This document shows, in pieces, positions 25,120 to 34,921 of a stretch of 56,086 nucleotides of DNA. The stretch's first letter is position 1. Every line of letters starts with the position of its first letter. The stretch spans positions 1 to 56,086 of the forward strand of contig JAPLHZ010000139.1 in NCBI GenBank assembly GCA_026389365.1, in the 5' to 3' direction. The position numbers and the translations under genes are program-made. Below the pieces are notes generated by a model, which saw only the letters and a list, made by a program, of their open reading frames with translations, made no database searches and had not been told where the DNA came from. The DNA is from Cyanobacteriota bacterium (GTDB taxonomy: Bacteria > Cyanobacteriota > Cyanobacteriia > Leptolyngbyales > Leptolyngbyaceae).

Positions 25120-26139
25120 ATGGCTCTGACGCTCACCAAACAACTCGCATCTCCCCTCACGATCGGCCATGGAGAGAGTGCCGTCACGCTTTATAGTCGA
25201 GTTTTACAATCCCCTTTATCAGGAGTAACAGATCTAGTATTTCGGCGGTTGGTACGGCGATATGCACCAGCATCGATGATGTATACGGAAATGGTACAGG
25301 CTGCGAGTTTACAGCATTTAAAAGAAATACCAATCATTATGGATATTGATCCAGATGAACGGCCCATTAGTATTCAATTATTTGATTGTCGTCCAGACTT
25401 TTTAGCATCAGCGGCGGTGAAAGCGGTCGCTCAGGGTGCAGATACGATCGATATCAATATGGGTTGCCCTGTGAATAAAATCACAAAAAATGGCGGGGGT
25501 TCATCTCTCTTGCGTCAACCAGAATTGGCGGCACAAATTGTTCGTGAAGTAGTAGATGCTGTTGATGTTCCAGTTACGGTTAAGACTCGCATTGGTTGGG
25601 ATGATAACGAAATCAATATTTTAGATTTTTCACAACAATTACAAGATGCGGGAGCCGAAATGATTACGGTTCATGCCAGAACTCGGGCACAAGCTTACAA
25701 TGGACCTGCGGATTGGGATTGGATTCGTCAGGTTAAAGAACAATTGGATATTCCGGTAATTGCAAATGGCGATATTGATTCGGTGGGGTCTGCGGTGAAA
25801 TGTTTAGAAATCACGGGAGCGGATGGTGTGATGTGTTCTCGGGGGACGTTGGGTTATCCGTTTTTGGTAGGAGAGGTTGATTACTATCTGAAACATGGGA
25901 TTGAGAAAGTAAAGCCAACCCCTATTCAAATTCTTCAATGTGCGGCTGAACATTTACAAATGCTAGCAGAATACAAAGGCGATCGTGGCATTTATCAATC
26001 GCGGAAACACATGACTTGGTATTGCAAAGGATTTGCGGGTGCAAGTGAATTGAGGGCCAACTTGAGCCAAATTCGATCGGTTGAAGAAGGCCAGACTTTG
26101 ATCAATACCGCTATTCAAAAGTTGAAGTCACAACTATAA
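25120..26139 (+). CDS. dus: tRNA-dihydrouridine synthase (Dus family)
   Basis: The protein has 339 residues. The FMN-barrel motifs are in order: SPLSGVTDLVFRRLVRRY, the signature DINMGCPVNKITKNGGGSSLL with the catalytic Cys, VTVKTRIGWDD, TVHARTRAQAYNGPADWDWI, IPVIANGDI and GVMCSRGTLGYPFL, then a helical tRNA-binding C-terminus (SRKHMTWYCKGF). It reduces specific uridines of tRNA to dihydrouridine with NADPH and FMN. Subfamily (DusB-like) is inferred from the overall pattern only. It is monocistronic and divergent from narB. Confidence 0.92.
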   Translation: MALTLTKQLASPLTIGHGESAVTLYSRVLQSPLSGVTDLVFRRLVRRYAPASMMYTEMVQAASLQHLKEIPIIMDIDPDERPISIQLFDCRPDFLASAAVKAVAQGADTIDINMGCPVNKITKNGGGSSLLRQPELAAQIVREVVDAVDVPVTVKTRIGWDDNEINILDFSQQLQDAGAEMITVHARTRAQAYNGPADWDWIRQVKEQLDIPVIANGDIDSVGSAVKCLEITGADGVMCSRGTLGYPFLVGEVDYYLKHGIEKVKPTPIQILQCAAEHLQMLAEYKGDRGIYQSRKHMTWYCKGFAGASELRANLSQIRSVEEGQTLINTAIQKLKSQL

Positions 26140-26317
26140 TCAGAATAAGTCATTCCAGGCAACAATAGCAATTACGGGCACCAATGCCAGATACGTCCGC
26201 ACCCTAAAACGTAGTTTAGGTCGCCTCCCCTTGAGCGCGGAACAAGGTCAAGCCTTAGGGGTTGCTGTGAACAAGCAACTCAGCCCGTATTTAGAATTAT
26301 GCTGCTTACGCGTCAGC

Positions 26318-26650
26318 GAATGTTAGCTACGTCAAGCGCAAGCCTACTTATGGAAAGGTCAGGTGGATGAGACGATTGCGCTCTTCAAGGATATGAAGCG
26401 GAAACAGGCTCACAACGTCTGCACCTATCTCGAAAAGCATCACCATCGAATTATCAACTACGCTTACTATCAACCTGAGGACATTTGTTCCATTGGTTCT
26501 GGTACGGTCGAGTCGGCGATTAAGCAAATCAACCGTCGGGTGCAAATCTCCGGGGCGCAGTGGCAAGCAGAAAATGTGCAACAAGTCTTGGCTCACCGTA
26601 CCACTTACCTCAACAGGTTATTCTCTCTAAAAAGCAACATACTTCCCTGA
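26318..26650 (+). pseudogene. C-terminal remnant of an ISKra4-type transposase
   Basis: The frame reads RQAQAYLWKGQVDETIALF, then YLEKHHHRIINYAYY, and the diagnostic SIGSGTVESAIKQINRRVQI followed by GAQWQAENVQQVL, the C-terminus of ISKra4-family transposases with the late catalytic Glu in the TVESA motif. About 100 codons remain; everything upstream (26140-26317) shows only disconnected fragments, and no terminal inverted repeats were found. It is a decayed insertion between dus and accA. Confidence 0.75.
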
Positions 26651-26784
26651 AGATCTGTGTATCGATCGCCATGCCCGAATTTTGCATTCGTCCAGCGTGA
26701 TTATCAGCAGTCATCCCATTAAGCTCTATGCTTATCAATGGTAATTGGTGGGACCAAGATTCCGCCTTAAATTTTCCCTTTGCC

Positions 26785-27765
26785 ATGCCTACGACCGATC
26801 GTAAACCCATTCTCCTTGACTTTGAAAAACCCCTGGCCGAGCTTGAAGAGCAAATCAAGCAAGTGCGAGATCTTGCCGCTGAAACCGAAGTGGATGTGGC
26901 AGGGCAAATTTTACAGCTAGAGGAACGCGCCTCTCAGCTCCGCAAGGAAATCTTTAGTAGCCTAACGCCTCAGCAGCGTCTACAAGTGGCCCGACATCCA
27001 CGCCGCCCGACTACGCTGGATTACATTCAAGCCATTAGCGATGACTGGCTGGAGATGCATGGCGATCGAGCTGGGTTTGATGACTTAGCGATGGTGGGAG
27101 GCGTGGGCCGAATTGATGGTCGTGCTGTGGTGATGTTGGGGCAGCAAAAAGGCCGCAATACTAAGGACAATATTCAACGAAACTTTGGTCAAGCCTCACC
27201 CAGTGGCTATCGCAAGGCGATTCGACTGATGGACCATGCCAATCGGTTTGGAATGCCAATTCTCACCTTTATCGATACTCCTGCGGCTTGGGCTGGCATT
27301 GAGGCAGAGGAGTATGGTCAAGGGGAAGCGATCGCGTTCAACTTGCGAGAAATGTTCAAGTTTGATGTGCCGATTATCTGTACGGTGGTGGGCGAAGGCG
27401 GATCGGGCGGTGCCTTGGGCATTGGTGTGGGCGATCGGTTATTAATGATGGAGCATTCCGTCTACAGCGTTGCGCCCCCCGAAGCCTGTGCCGCAATTCT
27501 GTGGCGCGATGCCGGGAAGTCGTCGAAAGCCGCAGAAGCCTTAAAAATAACCTCTGAGGATCTGATGGGGCTGGGCATTATTGATGAGGTGATCACCGAA
27601 CCCACGGGAGCGGCCCATGCTGATCCAGTGCTGGCTACCGAACAAGTCAAAGCCGCCATCCTCGCCAACCTTGTCCGTCTTGATAGCATGACTAGCCAGC
27701 AGCGCCGTGATCTGCGATACAGTAAGTTTCGGAATATCGGAAAATTCTCTGAGGGCTTGGGTTAG
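26785..27765 (+). CDS. accA: Acetyl-CoA carboxylase carboxyltransferase subunit alpha
   Basis: The protein has 326 residues from [20 protein letters not shown] (26785); a Met at 26728 would add 19 residues without homology. The crotonase-like carboxyltransferase domain shows [13 protein letters not shown], the GDRAGFDD block, [42 protein letters not shown] and [12 protein letters not shown] (oxyanion hole). With AccD it transfers CO2 from biotin-AccB to acetyl-CoA, the first step of fatty acid synthesis. accB is in this window at 38.7 kb, but accC and accD are not. Confidence 0.97.
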   Translation: MPTTDRKPILLDFEKPLAELEEQIKQVRDLAAETEVDVAGQILQLEERASQLRKEIFSSLTPQQRLQVARHPRRPTTLDYIQAISDDWLEMHGDRAGFDDLAMVGGVGRIDGRAVVMLGQQKGRNTKDNIQRNFGQASPSGYRKAIRLMDHANRFGMPILTFIDTPAAWAGIEAEEYGQGEAIAFNLREMFKFDVPIICTVVGEGGSGGALGIGVGDRLLMMEHSVYSVAPPEACAAILWRDAGKSSKAAEALKITSEDLMGLGIIDEVITEPTGAAHADPVLATEQVKAAILANLVRLDSMTSQQRRDLRYSKFRNIGKFSEGLG

Positions 27766-27978
27766 AAGCTTGCGACTTTAGGACGGTTGCTCTGCTGGAA
27801 ATTCCGTCCATGGTGCTACAATTAGAAGCTGTAATATTTGTTTACATATCCATTTACTCGATCGCCCTCTGCTGCGGTGAAATCCTAGAGTCCATTCCTA
27901 GCAAGGTGGTCCAGTGGTTCATCAAAGTGACGCAGCGATCGGGGCTAGATTTTTAAATCATTAGTTCGTTGCGAGAGT

Positions 27979-28704
27979 ATGACTTTGACTCAGACACAGT
28001 GCGCCTTGATTACAGGGGCGAGTAGTGGTATTGGCAAGGCGACGGCGATCGCGTTTTCTAAGGCTGGAATTGATCTGGTTTTAGTAGGACGAAATCAGCA
28101 GAAGCTGGATGAGGTGGCGCTTCAGACCCGATCGTTTGGGGTTGAGGTGAAGGTTTTTATTATTGACTTGGCAGATGTATCCCAGGTTCAGGGCAAGATT
28201 AGCGCTCTTGTTAGCACCTTACCTCGGCTTGATATTGTGATTAACAATGCGGGAATGGGGTACACCAATGGTCTACTGGAAACGCCCTTAGCGGACTGGC
28301 AGCGGGTGATTGATCTGAATTTGACGAGTGTTTTTCAGGTGATTCAAGGCGTGTTGCCAACGATGCGATCGCAAAAGCGCGGGACCATCATCAACCTTTC
28401 TTCTGTTGCTGCCCATCAAGCATTTCCCAATTGGGGTTTGTATTGCGTCAGTAAGTTTGGCCTTTTAGCATTGACCAAAACTCTGGCCGCAGAAGAGCGT
28501 AGCCATGGCATTCGGGCGATTTCCATGTCTCCCGGTTCGGTTAACACTGAACTATGGGACACAGATAGCGTTCAGGCCGACTTCGATCGTAGCGCCATGC
28601 TCACACCGGACGTGGTGGCTGCCTCGATTTTGTATGCCGCTCAAATGCCTCAGGGTGCGGCCATTGAAGAAATGATTCTACTCCCAACTGCCGGAACGTT
28701 CTAA
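27979..28704 (+). CDS. Short-chain dehydrogenase/reductase (classical SDR)
   Basis: The protein has 241 residues. The NAD(P)-binding motif TGASSGIGKATA is at about residues 13-24, the stabilising NNAG in VINNAGMGY, catalytic Ser in INLSSVAAH and Y-x-x-x-K in YCVSKFG. Basic and acidic determinants (VGRNQQKL) suggest NADP preference. The substrate cannot be predicted. It lies 50 bp upstream of folE on the same strand, so the two could be co-transcribed; a pteridine-related reductase is possible but not shown. Confidence 0.9.
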   Translation: MTLTQTQCALITGASSGIGKATAIAFSKAGIDLVLVGRNQQKLDEVALQTRSFGVEVKVFIIDLADVSQVQGKISALVSTLPRLDIVINNAGMGYTNGLLETPLADWQRVIDLNLTSVFQVIQGVLPTMRSQKRGTIINLSSVAAHQAFPNWGLYCVSKFGLLALTKTLAAEERSHGIRAISMSPGSVNTELWDTDSVQADFDRSAMLTPDVVAASILYAAQMPQGAAIEEMILLPTAGTF

Positions 28705-28754
28705 GCATTGTCAATTCTAAAGTTTCTCATTTCAAATTCTTAAGGACTTAACTC

Positions 28755-29411
28755 ATGACTCTTGTAAATGATTCTGCTCTAAATTCTTCTTTAGAGGCTG
28801 AACTAATGCGCAATGCAAACCGGGCCGATGGCGGTGCGGATTATTTTGCATCCATGGAAGCAGCGGTGCGCGAAATGATTATTGGGATCGGGGAAGACCC
28901 CGATCGTGAGGGTCTATTGAAGACTCCAAAGCGCGTGGCCAAGTCAATGCAATATTTGACCGGCGGCTATGCTCAATCTCTGGAAGAGTTGCTAAATGGG
29001 GCGATTTTTGACGAAGGCCACAACGAGATGGTCTTGGTTCGCGACATTAATTTTTTCAGCATGTGCGAACACCACATGTTGCCCTTCATGGGACGAGCGC
29101 ACGTTGCTTATATTCCTAACCAAAAGGTGGTGGGCTTGAGCAAGTTGGCCCGGATTGTTGATATGTATGCTCGGCGGATGCAGGTCCAAGAGCGGTTGAC
29201 GAGCCAAGTTGCTAAAGCCTTACAAGAAGCTCTCCAGCCTCGTGGAGTGGCGGTGGTTTTGGAAGCGTCTCACATGTGTATGGTAATGCGCGGCGTTCAG
29301 AAGCCCGGTTCTTGGACTGTAACGAGTTCTATGGTGGGCTGCTTCCAAGAAGATTTGCGGACCCGTGAGGAGTTCTTGAACTTGATTCGTCATCAGCCTT
29401 CTTTCTGGTAA
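28755..29411 (+). CDS. folE: GTP cyclohydrolase I
   Basis: The protein has 218 residues, as expected for the type I enzyme (E. coli 222). The zinc ligands are in [10 protein letters not shown] (Cys and His) and [12 protein letters not shown] (Cys). [41 protein letters not shown] and the C-terminal REEFLNLI are family blocks. It converts GTP to 7,8-dihydroneopterin triphosphate, entry to folate and, in cyanobacteria, other pterins. A hairpin plus T-run follows 31 bp after the stop. Confidence 0.97.
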   Translation: MTLVNDSALNSSLEAELMRNANRADGGADYFASMEAAVREMIIGIGEDPDREGLLKTPKRVAKSMQYLTGGYAQSLEELLNGAIFDEGHNEMVLVRDINFFSMCEHHMLPFMGRAHVAYIPNQKVVGLSKLARIVDMYARRMQVQERLTSQVAKALQEALQPRGVAVVLEASHMCMVMRGVQKPGSWTVTSSMVGCFQEDLRTREEFLNLIRHQPSFW

Positions 29412-29442
29412 TTTTCGGTATCAACTGAATCAATTAAAACGC

Positions 29443-29480
29443 GATCGGACTAATTCATAAAAAGTTCGATCGGTTTTTTT
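29443..29480 (+). terminator. Rho-independent terminator after folE
   Basis: The arms CGATCGGACT (29443-29452) and AGTTCGATCG (29463-29472) pair with one wobble around a 10-base loop, followed by GTTTTTTT. Confidence 0.8.
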
Positions 29481-29503
29481 CTAAATCTTATACCTCTTTC
29501 AAA

Positions 29504-30394
29504 TCAATGTTGATTCAGCCAAGTTTCAACCTCTGCAACAGTCTCAAGGTCCAAGATCGCGATCGTTAAGGCTTCTAACTTCGGTAAATCCAACGCCGCA
29601 ATTTTCTTCTTTGTCCGAGCAGATAATTTACCTGCTTTCCGCTTCAGGAGCAGAAGAACGATCGATCGTCGCTCCTCAAGCTTTCCTTCAAGCTTTCCTT
29701 CTTTTAGACCACGTTTTTCCCCAATCACCTCACCTTCCGCTTTGACTTCCTGATAAAAACGGGTGTCTTGAAGCATGACTTCTGCTGCTAGCATTTTTTC
29801 TACCTCGGCTCGATTTAAATTATTAAAGGTGTAGATCAGGATAGTCGTCAACAGTTCCATTATTGCGCGATTTTCCTGAGGATCGGAAAGCTCTTTCTGA
29901 ACGCGGCCCGCCAGATAACGAGCAGTATCAGGTGCTTTTTTCCGCTTCTCGACCGTTAAGGCCATCAAGGCTAACCCTAACGGTAAATCCCTCGCATCGC
30001 CAATTTCATCTAGATAAACCCGATGAAATTGGTCACTGTTAAGCATCATCCGGAACGGATAAACCTCCTTCTGTTCTACATTTCGAGAGGTATAGATTGC
30101 CACGCCCTTCCAATCAGAAAATTTTTCTCGGTTTCGATAAAAGTGATTGGAAGATTCGCTGGCCATGCGTTCGTACAGCTTGTCATCCCGTTGAGCCTGA
30201 AACTCAACGTAGTAAACAACACCAGGAGTATCGTCCGGCGGCAAGAACACACCATCGATTTCAAATTTTGGTTCTTTCACTGCAACTGAATCAAACCGAT
30301 AGCGCGCGGCACTCTCTGGCATTTCCGCCAGTAATTCAAACAACAATGTCGGCGACTGCTGAAACAATCGAAAAAAAATAGAATCTCGTTTCAC
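29504..30394 (-). CDS. Rpn family recombination-promoting nuclease-like protein (DUF2887/DUF4351)
   Basis: The protein has 296 residues. MKRDSIFFRLFQQSP opens the Rpn/PD-(D/E)xK transposase-like fold, with core acidic residues in FEIDGVFLPP and YYVEFQAQRD (E-x-Q variant of the usual E-x-K). After about residue 215 comes a charged, Lys/Glu-rich coiled coil (GLKEGKLEGKLEERRS) and a DUF4351-like end (LLLLKRKAGKLSARTKKKI). Such proteins are multicopy in cyanobacteria; E. coli RpnA is a DNA nuclease promoting RecA-independent recombination. Monocistronic and convergent to folE. Confidence 0.85.
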   Translation of the reverse strand: MKRDSIFFRLFQQSPTLLFELLAEMPESAARYRFDSVAVKEPKFEIDGVFLPPDDTPGVVYYVEFQAQRDDKLYERMASESSNHFYRNREKFSDWKGVAIYTSRNVEQKEVYPFRMMLNSDQFHRVYLDEIGDARDLPLGLALMALTVEKRKKAPDTARYLAGRVQKELSDPQENRAIMELLTTILIYTFNNLNRAEVEKMLAAEVMLQDTRFYQEVKAEGEVIGEKRGLKEGKLEGKLEERRSIVLLLLKRKAGKLSARTKKKIAALDLPKLEALTIAILDLETVAEVETWLNQH

Positions 30395-30447
30395 GGGTAC
30401 AAAATCATCATTAATCTAAGCTTCTTGATTATGGCTTCGGCATCAGG

Positions 30448-31083
30448 TCAATGGCAGTAGGGAGCGAGTTGATTAATTAAAGCCTTAGCCCGATCGTGCA
30501 ATCCATCCCAATTCCGATCGTGAATTAAACTCGGTAAAAACAATTCACTGGACAGCCCAAGGGCGATCGCTCCAGCCTTTAGGAACTCAGCCGAATTCTC
30601 AATACTGACCCCTCCCGTGGGAATCAATGGAATGCCGTGAAGAGGGGCTTGTAGACTGCGGATATAACTCGCTCCGCCAAGACTGTGGACGGGGAAAACT
30701 TTGACGCTGTTGGCTCCGGCTTGCCAAGCGGTGATAATTTCGGTCGGGGTGAGCGCGCCAGGGACTATAGGAATCCCTAACGTCTTAGCTCGTGAAATTA
30801 GGTCAGGGTCACAGTGGGGCGAGAATAAAAATTGGGCATCTGCACTGATAGCTTCCGTAAATTGGGCTTGGGTGATTAGAGTTCCGGCCCCTATTGTGCA
30901 ATCTGTCAATTCTTGGCGTAGTGTGGCAATCAGATGAGCGGGTCGATCGCTATTCCAAGTGATTTCAATTAATTTGATGCCAGCCCTTGCCACAGATCGC
31001 GCCATTTCTAAACCGAGTTCAAACTCCGGCGCACGAATGACCGCGATCGATCGGTGTTGCATAAGCAAACTAGTCCAAGACAT
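30448..31083 (-). CDS. eda: 2-dehydro-3-deoxyphosphogluconate (KDPG/KHG) aldolase
   Basis: The protein has 211 residues. This is a class I aldolase barrel with EITWNSDRPAHLI near the catalytic Glu, GAGTLITQAQ, FLFSPHCDPDLI, the Schiff-base Lys in NSVKVFPVHSLGG, and the phosphate-binding IPTGGVSIEN. It splits KDPG to pyruvate and glyceraldehyde-3-phosphate in the Entner-Doudoroff route. The first 20 residues (LMQHRSIAVIRAPEFELGLEM) fit the family. It appears monocistronic; edd is not in the window. Confidence 0.92.
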   Translation of the reverse strand: MSWTSLLMQHRSIAVIRAPEFELGLEMARSVARAGIKLIEITWNSDRPAHLIATLRQELTDCTIGAGTLITQAQFTEAISADAQFLFSPHCDPDLISRAKTLGIPIVPGALTPTEIITAWQAGANSVKVFPVHSLGGASYIRSLQAPLHGIPLIPTGGVSIENSAEFLKAGAIALGLSSELFLPSLIHDRNWDGLHDRAKALINQLAPYCH

Positions 31084-31320
31084 AAATAATCACAACTAAT
31101 CATAAATAATGAATCATAGAGGGATTGCTAACCCGAATTAAACGTTTGGACAAGGTTTGAACGGTACCTCGGTCCATAATGAAACCAATGAAACCATAGC
31201 AACTATCTCTTAAAACTCTCTTAAAAAACTAGTTCGCCCTTGTAAATAAGCTTTTATGAATAAGCTTTTTTGCTTCAGCGGTAAACCAAAACAGATTAAA
31301 TTCTCTACCCAAACCAATCC
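31084..31320. other. Divergent intergenic region eda / DUF1822
   Basis: About 240 bp with two divergent promoters expected. A short direct repeat, AATAAGCTTTT, occurs twice near 31247-31271. No gene was seen. Confidence 0.3.
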
Positions 31321-32412
31321 ATGACCTCCTCCATCTTTAACCCAACGGATCTCCAAGCCTTTGAATCGCTGCATGAGCAATCCATCGTGCTAACTCCAGA
31401 GCAAATTCAACAGGCCACTCAATTAAATCAGTTGAATCAGTCTTCGCAAGAATCCTGGAACGAGTATGGCGATCGGTTAGCGCAGTTTGGGTTGATGACT
31501 TGGTTAGCGGAACATAATTTGGCAGTGGCTGAGTCTTCATCGACATCAAAGACCAGAGAGTTGCAAGTTCGGGACTTTATCGTCCGATCGCAATTTGTTA
31601 GCGCATCGGAAGATGAATTTGTAACGGTGCATCAACCTCAAACTCCAGCGCATTTTTATGTCTTGACAACAGTGGCGGAAGAGCAAGGTCAGGTCTGGGT
31701 TTCGGTTTTTTTGAGTCATACCGAGTTGCAAGAAAAATTATCGGGTGCGGCAACCAGTGAAATTCTGTTGTCAGCATTTAACCCGAAGATGGAGACGCTG
31801 TTGTTGGCATTGCGCTTAACCGAGCCGATCGCGTTGACCGAGAGCACCAGGAATCAGGTTGTGAATCTACGCACTTGGTTATCGCGTCAATGGGATGAGG
31901 CCCGATCGGTCTTAGACGGTTGGGAGCCATTGGGGAATCCATTGGGAAATTCATTGGGGAATTCATTGGGGAATTCATGGGTTGCATCCGCGCTGCGAGG
32001 GGACGATCGGACTAGCGGCGATACAACCAATGACCACCTGCCTCAGATTTTGCAGTCATTGGCCCAAAGAGGGATTCGTCTCGCCAACAGCGCCCAAGGT
32101 ATGTCCCAAATTTTAAATATTGCACCGATTCCATTGCGGTTGTATGTGGTGCCCAGCGACGCGACAGAAACCCAAGAATGGGAACTATTAGTGGTATTGG
32201 AATCGGCCACATCTGAACCGATGCCGAGTGGATTGATGCTGCGGATTCGGGACGATTTTCAGGTGCTTTTAGAACAGACCTTTGACCCACAAACCACCAG
32301 CGATCGATCGCTTTTTGCTGAAATCGTAAGTGGTCAAGATGAAAGCGTCTTCGTCGATATTGTCCTGCCCAATGGCACCGTACATACACTGCCAAAATTC
32401 ATCAATCAATAA
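31321..32412 (+). CDS. DUF1822 family protein
   Basis: The protein has 363 residues. It belongs by pattern and context to the cyanobacterial DUF1822 family, which is regularly encoded just upstream of CHAT-CHASE2 genes. The N-terminus (ADLQAFESLHEQSIVLTPEQIQ-like) is helical. Residues 205-220 contain a (G)NPLGNSLGNS repeat caused by a tandem duplication in the DNA near 31930-31980. The C-terminal half is beta-rich (GLMLRIRDDFQVLLEQTF, FVDIVLPNGTVHTLP). No catalytic motif is visible. The role is unknown; it is probably a partner of the CHAT-CHASE2 protein 67 bp downstream. Confidence 0.65.
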   Translation: MTSSIFNPTDLQAFESLHEQSIVLTPEQIQQATQLNQLNQSSQESWNEYGDRLAQFGLMTWLAEHNLAVAESSSTSKTRELQVRDFIVRSQFVSASEDEFVTVHQPQTPAHFYVLTTVAEEQGQVWVSVFLSHTELQEKLSGAATSEILLSAFNPKMETLLLALRLTEPIALTESTRNQVVNLRTWLSRQWDEARSVLDGWEPLGNPLGNSLGNSLGNSWVASALRGDDRTSGDTTNDHLPQILQSLAQRGIRLANSAQGMSQILNIAPIPLRLYVVPSDATETQEWELLVVLESATSEPMPSGLMLRIRDDFQVLLEQTFDPQTTSDRSLFAEIVSGQDESVFVDIVLPNGTVHTLPKFINQ

Positions 32413-32479
32413 GCTAAGTCCGTAAGCTAAGTCCGTAAGCTAAATCTGTAAGTAAGCTGCTAGTCAAGGATACGTGACC

Positions 32480-34843
32480 ATGCGATTGAAAGTCTTTCGA
32501 GTTGAACAGGTTTGTTTTTTTGAATTGGGCTGGGGAAAAGGGCAGCAAATGACCGCCCAAATTGCCTATCCAGAAACCTTGACTCAACGGTATGAGACTT
32601 GGCAAACTTGTTATCTGGATTTTTATCGCACAAGCCTTCGATCGCCCCTCTCTGACAATTACCAAAATGATGGCCAAAACGATTTAGATGGATTGCGAGG
32701 TCGGATAAAAAATAGTGGAACCTTATCGGCCTCGCCCATTGATTACCGATCGCGATTAGTGTCGGCTGAAGCTGGGTTTTTAGCTGAATTTTATGACTGG
32801 TTGAAGAGCCGAGAATTATTGGAAATCCGATCAAAAATTGCTTCATTAGCTTCATTGGGAACAGAATCCGATTTATTTTTGACCTGTGAACCGTTAGCCT
32901 TAGCCCGATTTCCCTGGGAAATTTGGGAAATTTTGGGCGAATTTGGTCAGCGATCGAATGTTCGTATCATTCGGACTCCAGCTAACCTGCGTCACGAAGT
33001 TACCCCACATCCGCGATCGGGAAAAATGCGGATATTGGTTATTTTGGGCGATGAGACGGGATTAAGTTTTCAGTCTGAAATTACCGCCCTGAAATCCTTG
33101 GAGCGGTTCGCTGATGTCCAGTTTGAAGGCTGGCAGATTGGACAATCGATCGCTGGATTAAAAGAACGCATTGCCCAGCGATTAGTGGATCCAGAGGGCT
33201 GGGATATTTTATTTTTTGCGGGACATAGTAATGAGTCGATTCTAACGGGCGGGGAGTTGGCGATCGGGCCGCAGACTTCGATTTTTTTACAGCCGCAACT
33301 CTTAAAAGCAAAAGAAAATGGCTTGCAATTTGCAATCTTCAATTCGTGCAAAGGATTGGATCTAGCGAATACCTTGATTGATTTGGGGTTGAGCCAAGTT
33401 GCCATCATGCGTAAACCGATTCATAACAGTGTGGCTCAGGATTTTTTGATTCAATTTATTCAGTATTTAACCCAAGATAACGATCGCGCCCAAAGGAACG
33501 TGTACGATGCGCTGCACCATGCTTGTGAATATCTAAAACTCGATCGCAATCTTACCTATCCGTCTGCTTACTTTATTCCGTCATTTTTCTGCCATCCCGA
33601 AACATTACCCTTCACGCCCCGAGTGTTAGGCATGGGGCACCGAGTTCGGGCGTTACTGCCGAGCCGTCGTCAGACTATTACACTAGGGGCGATTTTGCTT
33701 GCAACGACCATCACGCCACTCCAAGATTTATTGTTGGATGGACGGTTGATGGTCCAATCGATTTACCGTCAGACCACCGGACAAATTCCAAAAGATAGGC
33801 CCGAAATTAAAATTGTCCAAATTGATGAAGCGTCGATTCGGGCTGGATTAATTCCCGATCGCAAACTGAATCCGATCGATCGAACAGCCTTAGCAAAAAC
33901 GATCACGGCAATTGGTGCGCAATCTCCCAAGGTATTGGCCATTGATTATTTGCTCGATCGGCCATCACCCGAAGATCCTGTGTTAGCAAAAAGTCTGGCC
34001 CAATTGCAGAGCAGCAATATTAGCTTAGTTTTTGGCAGCGATCGGCAAGCCTTACAAACCATCGGCGTTTCCCCCACATTGCTGCTTCCGATCGACCCCG
34101 TGGGGACGCTCACTCGCAGCGGTTATGTCAATTTTTATCCTGGTTATTTGTCTCAACCGACGGGTTCAAACTGCTCCCAAGGCTGTCCGTTTGGATTTAT
34201 GGCAGCGGAGGCTTATTTATCTACTTCGCCCGAGGCAAAGGCAACCTCACTTCCTCGAATTCCAACTTGGCGATCGACGCTCCAGAATTTTGGAATAACT
34301 GGATTTACGCCCATTGTGGACTTCTCGATTCCCAGCGATCGCGTCTACCTCACCGCCAGTGCGATCGACATTACCTCGAAGCGCAGCGAACCCAGTTCAG
34401 AACCTATCATTATTCTTGCCGCTGGAGATTATCCAGAAGCAGGCATGGGATCATCCACCGATAAATTTCCGCTGCCATCGGCCATGGCCTATTGGCGACG
34501 GGTTCAAGGTAAACCCGCGCTGTCCCAGTTAACGGGAGCCGAGATTCACGCCTACATGATCTATCATGCCTTGCATAAGCGCACCGTAACGCCTATTCCC
34601 GAGGTCTTAATGATATTGCTGGCTGGATTATTCGCAGGTACTTTGCAGTCGAGACGGATTTTAGCGACCACTCCCCGATCGTCCTCAAAACTGCCTTGGA
34701 ACATTGTTCTGACTTGTGCAATCTATGGAGGAATAAGCTTACAGAGCTTTATTTCTGCTGGCGTTTTGTTGCCATGGCTGCTGCCCAGTCTAGTGCTCTG
34801 GATTTATCAGATTCCCATTCACTCTAGGAAACGTTCACCATGA
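32480..34843 (+). CDS. CHAT domain - CHASE2 domain protein
   Basis: The protein has 787 residues from the ATG at 32480, which is 9 bp after AGGA (a GTG at 32474 is too close). Residues 1-370 are soluble and include a caspase-like CHAT fold with catalytic His in LFFAGHSNES (about residue 250) and Cys in FNSCKGLDLA (about 290). A membrane helix (GAILLATTITPLQDLLL) leads into a CHASE2 extracytoplasmic sensor at about 420-700 (IVQIDEASIRAG, LAIDYLLDRPSPEDPVLA, YVNFYPG, HAYMIYHAL), closed by two or three helices. The protease-like head is thus cytoplasmic and the sensor outside. It is the middle gene of DUF1822 / CHAT-CHASE2 / DUF928-like, which probably form an operon. Confidence 0.85.
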   Translation: MRLKVFRVEQVCFFELGWGKGQQMTAQIAYPETLTQRYETWQTCYLDFYRTSLRSPLSDNYQNDGQNDLDGLRGRIKNSGTLSASPIDYRSRLVSAEAGFLAEFYDWLKSRELLEIRSKIASLASLGTESDLFLTCEPLALARFPWEIWEILGEFGQRSNVRIIRTPANLRHEVTPHPRSGKMRILVILGDETGLSFQSEITALKSLERFADVQFEGWQIGQSIAGLKERIAQRLVDPEGWDILFFAGHSNESILTGGELAIGPQTSIFLQPQLLKAKENGLQFAIFNSCKGLDLANTLIDLGLSQVAIMRKPIHNSVAQDFLIQFIQYLTQDNDRAQRNVYDALHHACEYLKLDRNLTYPSAYFIPSFFCHPETLPFTPRVLGMGHRVRALLPSRRQTITLGAILLATTITPLQDLLLDGRLMVQSIYRQTTGQIPKDRPEIKIVQIDEASIRAGLIPDRKLNPIDRTALAKTITAIGAQSPKVLAIDYLLDRPSPEDPVLAKSLAQLQSSNISLVFGSDRQALQTIGVSPTLLLPIDPVGTLTRSGYVNFYPGYLSQPTGSNCSQGCPFGFMAAEAYLSTSPEAKATSLPRIPTWRSTLQNFGITGFTPIVDFSIPSDRVYLTASAIDITSKRSEPSSEPIIILAAGDYPEAGMGSSTDKFPLPSAMAYWRRVQGKPALSQLTGAEIHAYMIYHALHKRTVTPIPEVLMILLAGLFAGTLQSRRILATTPRSSSKLPWNIVLTCAIYGGISLQSFISAGVLLPWLLPSLVLWIYQIPIHSRKRSP

Positions 34844-34921
34844 CTTGCCCTAAAAAATATCCTGTCTGTCAATCCCGCGCTCAAGTTATCTGCGCTCAAG
34901 GTTAAAGTTACCCTTCGATCG

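Noticed and set aside
34840-34905. ATG at 34840 as start of the DUF928-like gene
   Set aside because: It is in a different frame and meets a stop after 21 codons; it would need a frameshift.
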